The notes under the pieces are model-generated. The model saw only the letters and a list, made by a program, of their open reading frames with translations, made no database searches and was not told where the DNA came from. A stretch of DNA of 6,152 nt from Alphaproteobacteria bacterium (GTDB lineage: Bacteria; Pseudomonadota; Alphaproteobacteria; Micropepsales; Micropepsaceae): positions 12,527 through 18,678 of the forward strand of contig PKWC01000203.1 of NCBI GenBank assembly GCA_003131925.1, given 5' to 3'. Made by a program: the position numbers and the translations under genes. Shown here piece after piece: positions 4,613 through 6,152 of the stretch; positions within the stretch are counted from its first letter, which is position 1; each line of letters starts with the position of its first letter.

Positions 4613-4648
4613 TCCGCCCTTGCATCCCGTCCCGATCTCGCGCCTGCT
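4613..4648 (+). repeat. Direct repeat copy B (36 bases) at right edge of the accessory segment
   Basis: This matches 2240-2275 at 31 of 36 positions in the same orientation, starting with the identical TCCGCCCTTGCATCC and sharing GATCTCGCGCC. It lies 27 bases upstream of the transporter ATG, so it belongs to the leader of that gene. See copy A for the coding-phase observation. Confidence 0.6.
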
Positions 4649-4675
4649 AAGAAAGGCGCAGGCCAGGGCGCGTTC

Positions 4676-6046
4676 ATGACGACACTGGAAGAGACGGCCG
4701 CTTCGCGGCGGGGCTTGCGCGCGCGCACGTTCTTTGGCGAGCCGCTCGGGCTTGCCTATCTCGCCTTCACCGAAGCGTGGGAGCGGTTTTCCTATTACGG
4801 CATGACGGCGCTGCTCGTGCTTTACATGAGCCAGGCGCTGTTTCTTCCCGGCCATGTCGAGCATGTCGCGGGCTTTGCCGCGTTCCGCTCCGCGCTCGAA
4901 GCGGTGTTCGGAAAGATGAGCACGCTCGCGCTCGCCTCCCAGGTGTACGGCCTCTACACCGGCTTCGTCTATTTCACCCCGGTGTTCGGCGGGCTCATCG
5001 CGGACCGCTTCATCGGCAGGCGGTGCGCGGTGGTGCTGGGCGCCGTGCTGATGAGCGGTGGCCAGATAGCGATGGCATTCGACTCTTCGTTCCTTGTCGC
5101 GCTGGCGCTCCTGGTCATCGGCTGCGGTCTTCTGAAGGGCAACATTTCGGTCCAGGTGGGCGCGCTCTATGCGCCGGACGACAGCGCCGGCCGCACGCGT
5201 GGCTTCTCGATCTTCTCGATGGGCATCAATGTCGGCGCGACGGCCGGGCCGCTGGTGTGCGGCCTGCTCGCGCAACTCTATGGCTGGCATGCGGGCTTCG
5301 GCCTCGCCGGCGTCTTGATGCTGATCGGGCTTGCGACCTATATCGCGGGCTACCGCACGCTCACTGAAACCACGCCGTCCGCCAACCGCGCGCACCCGGA
5401 AGCGAAGATGGATGCGCGGTCGTGGCGCATCGTGGCCGCGCTCCTTCTGGTGATGGCGCTGACGATTTTCGAGTCCGTCGCCTTTTACCAGAATTCGAAT
5501 ATCGGCCTCGTCTGGATCAGCTTCCATGTCGACCTCGGCTTCTTCGGGCTGCAGATTCCCGTCGCCTGGTTCAATTCCATCAATTCCTTCGTCAGCATCG
5601 TCTCCGTGCCCGTGCTGATCGCGCTCTGGAAGTGGCAGGCCAGGCGGGGCGGCGAACCTGGCGATATGACGAAAATCGCCGCCGGCGCGGCGATTGCCAG
5701 CCTGGCGAATTTGCTGCTTGTGATCGGCTGCGCGGCGTTCGTGCGCGTGCCGGTGCTGTTTCCGATCTTCTACAACGCGCTGCTCGGCGTGGCCTTTCTC
5801 TATTACTGGCCAATTTTGCTGGCGCTGGTTTCCCGCGCGGCCCCGCCCGCTATCAAGGCCACCATGATGGGCGTGGCCTTCCTCACGCTGTTCATCTCCA
5901 ACATCACGCTTGGAAGACTAGGCGCGCTCTACGAGGTGATCGGCCCCACATGGTTCTGGGCGCTACATGCCGCCATCGCTGCCACCGGCGCCGTGCTTGC
6001 CCTCGTTCTCGCCAAACCCCTCACGCGAATGCTCGCCCCCCGCTGA
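4676..6046 (+). CDS. Proton-coupled oligopeptide transporter (POT/PTR2 family, MFS)
   Basis: A 456-residue inner-membrane symporter that would take up di- and tripeptides with protons. The family signature ExxERFxYYG is intact (E33, E36, R37, Y40, Y41), followed by the MFS loop motif GGLIADRFIGRR (105-116), GLLKGN with the conserved TM4 lysine K154, and the second PTR2 signature FSIFSMGINVGATAGP (177-192). TM7 keeps a glutamate (E266 in IFESVAFYQ), and IPVAWFNSINSFVSIVSVP (294-312) matches TM8. The TM10 block LYYWPILLALVSRAAPPAIK (375-394) aligns with the usual 'EL..SPVGLS..TKLAP' but lacks its glutamate. About 12 helices are visible. The frame stays open to 4406, but ATG 4676 fits the family N-terminus; the ribosome binding site is weak. 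The length is slightly short for the family. It is monocistronic, with upstream debris and a downstream palindromic repeat. Confidence 0.9.
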   Translation: MTTLEETAASRRGLRARTFFGEPLGLAYLAFTEAWERFSYYGMTALLVLYMSQALFLPGHVEHVAGFAAFRSALEAVFGKMSTLALASQVYGLYTGFVYFTPVFGGLIADRFIGRRCAVVLGAVLMSGGQIAMAFDSSFLVALALLVIGCGLLKGNISVQVGALYAPDDSAGRTRGFSIFSMGINVGATAGPLVCGLLAQLYGWHAGFGLAGVLMLIGLATYIAGYRTLTETTPSANRAHPEAKMDARSWRIVAALLLVMALTIFESVAFYQNSNIGLVWISFHVDLGFFGLQIPVAWFNSINSFVSIVSVPVLIALWKWQARRGGEPGDMTKIAAGAAIASLANLLLVIGCAAFVRVPVLFPIFYNALLGVAFLYYWPILLALVSRAAPPAIKATMMGVAFLTLFISNITLGRLGALYEVIGPTWFWALHAAIAATGAVLALVLAKPLTRMLAPR

Positions 6047-6053
6047 TACATTT

Positions 6054-6152
6054 CCTCCCCCAACGTGGGGGAGGTGGCCCGAAGTGCCCGAGGGGGGCGT
6101 GACTGCACGCGACGTCCCCCTCCGCCTCGCTGCGCTCGGCACCTCCCCCACG
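6054..6152. repeat. Large compound palindromic repeat, reaching the window end
   Basis: CCTCCCCC (6054-6061) pairs with GGGGGAGG (6067-6074) to make an 8-bp hairpin 8 bases after the transporter stop. In addition CGTGGGGGAGGTG (6064-6076) is perfectly complementary to CACCTCCCCCACG (6140-6152), so the whole block can fold into a long stem whose inner part includes CCGCCTCGCTGCGCTCGG. This is a common dispersed intergenic element in GC-rich alphaproteobacteria. It may terminate or protect the transporter mRNA, but lacks a T-run. It probably continues past the window. Confidence 0.7.

Noticed and set aside
2240..4648. Direct repeats as attachment sites of an integrative element
   Set aside because: The copies differ at five of 36 positions, no tRNA gene is adjacent and no integrase lies between them, so an att-site claim is not supported.
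4406..4675. An N-terminal extension of 90 codons on the POT transporter
   Set aside because: It reads through repeat copy B and the antisense of a gene fragment; POT proteins start close to the MTTLEETAAS position.
3897..4679. A 260-codon + strand frame
   Set aside because: It is antisense to the INNFGP protein and the ACGKEW fragment, which have better protein character on the other strand.
4466..5527. A 353-codon - strand frame opposite the peptide transporter
   Set aside because: It has antisense shadow composition (Arg, Glu, His rich) over a clear POT gene; no domain is recognisable.
1..6152. CRISPR array, tRNA/rRNA genes, transposase or integrase
   Set aside because: No regularly spaced repeats, no tRNA-like cloverleaf with T-loop, and no DDE or tyrosine-recombinase motif were found on either strand.

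Overview
The window looks like chromosomal DNA of a GC-rich alphaproteobacterium, most likely a Hyphomicrobiales (Rhizobiales) member. The basis is high GC in the flanking genes, GTG starts, and several dispersed palindromic intergenic repeats of the kind common in that group: CTCTCCC/GGGAGAG units at the left end, a CCTCCCCC/GGGGGAGG unit at the right end, a CTCATGCTGAGCTTGTCGAA half-element, and a TGTCCGCT/AGCGGACA hairpin. This placement is inference from style; no rRNA or other marker gene is present.

Left part (1-1571): repeat-rich DNA, then a SnoaL/NTF2-like protein on + (218-649), convergent with a six-helix DUF4386 membrane protein on - (714-1421), with a strong GC hairpin between them. 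Between 1422 and 1571 lie a truncated repeat element and a short second copy of the C-terminal coding sequence of the SnoaL-like gene.

Middle left (1572-2192): a type II toxin-antitoxin operon on -, vapB then vapC. VapB looks intact. VapC carries all the expected PIN acidic residues but is split by one extra base in a four-G run (1727-1730), so as given it is a pseudogene (or a base-calling error). A perfect inverted repeat lies over the vapB ribosome binding site, and a perfect hairpin lies over the vapB/vapC junction.

Middle (2276-4612): a visibly more AT-rich accessory segment made mostly of gene pieces: a secreted-protein gene without its start (2306-2518), an intact-looking lipoprotein-like hypothetical (2490-3137), two very short overlapping or adjacent frames (3134-3226 and 3240-3392, the latter a single-pass membrane protein), a repeat protein that loses homology in its second repeat (3371-3871), and on - a start-less hypothetical protein (3750-4332) and a 48-codon C-terminal fragment (4411-4557). 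The segment is bracketed by two imperfect copies (31 of 36 bases) of one sequence at 2240-2275 and 4613-4648 in the same orientation. I read it as an eroded insertion hot spot rather than a working multi-gene system.

Right part (4676-6152): a complete proton-coupled oligopeptide transporter (POT/PTR2 family) followed by a large palindromic repeat that runs to the window edge. No RNA gene, CRISPR array, transposase or integrase is visible, and I found no convincing new defence or biosynthetic system.
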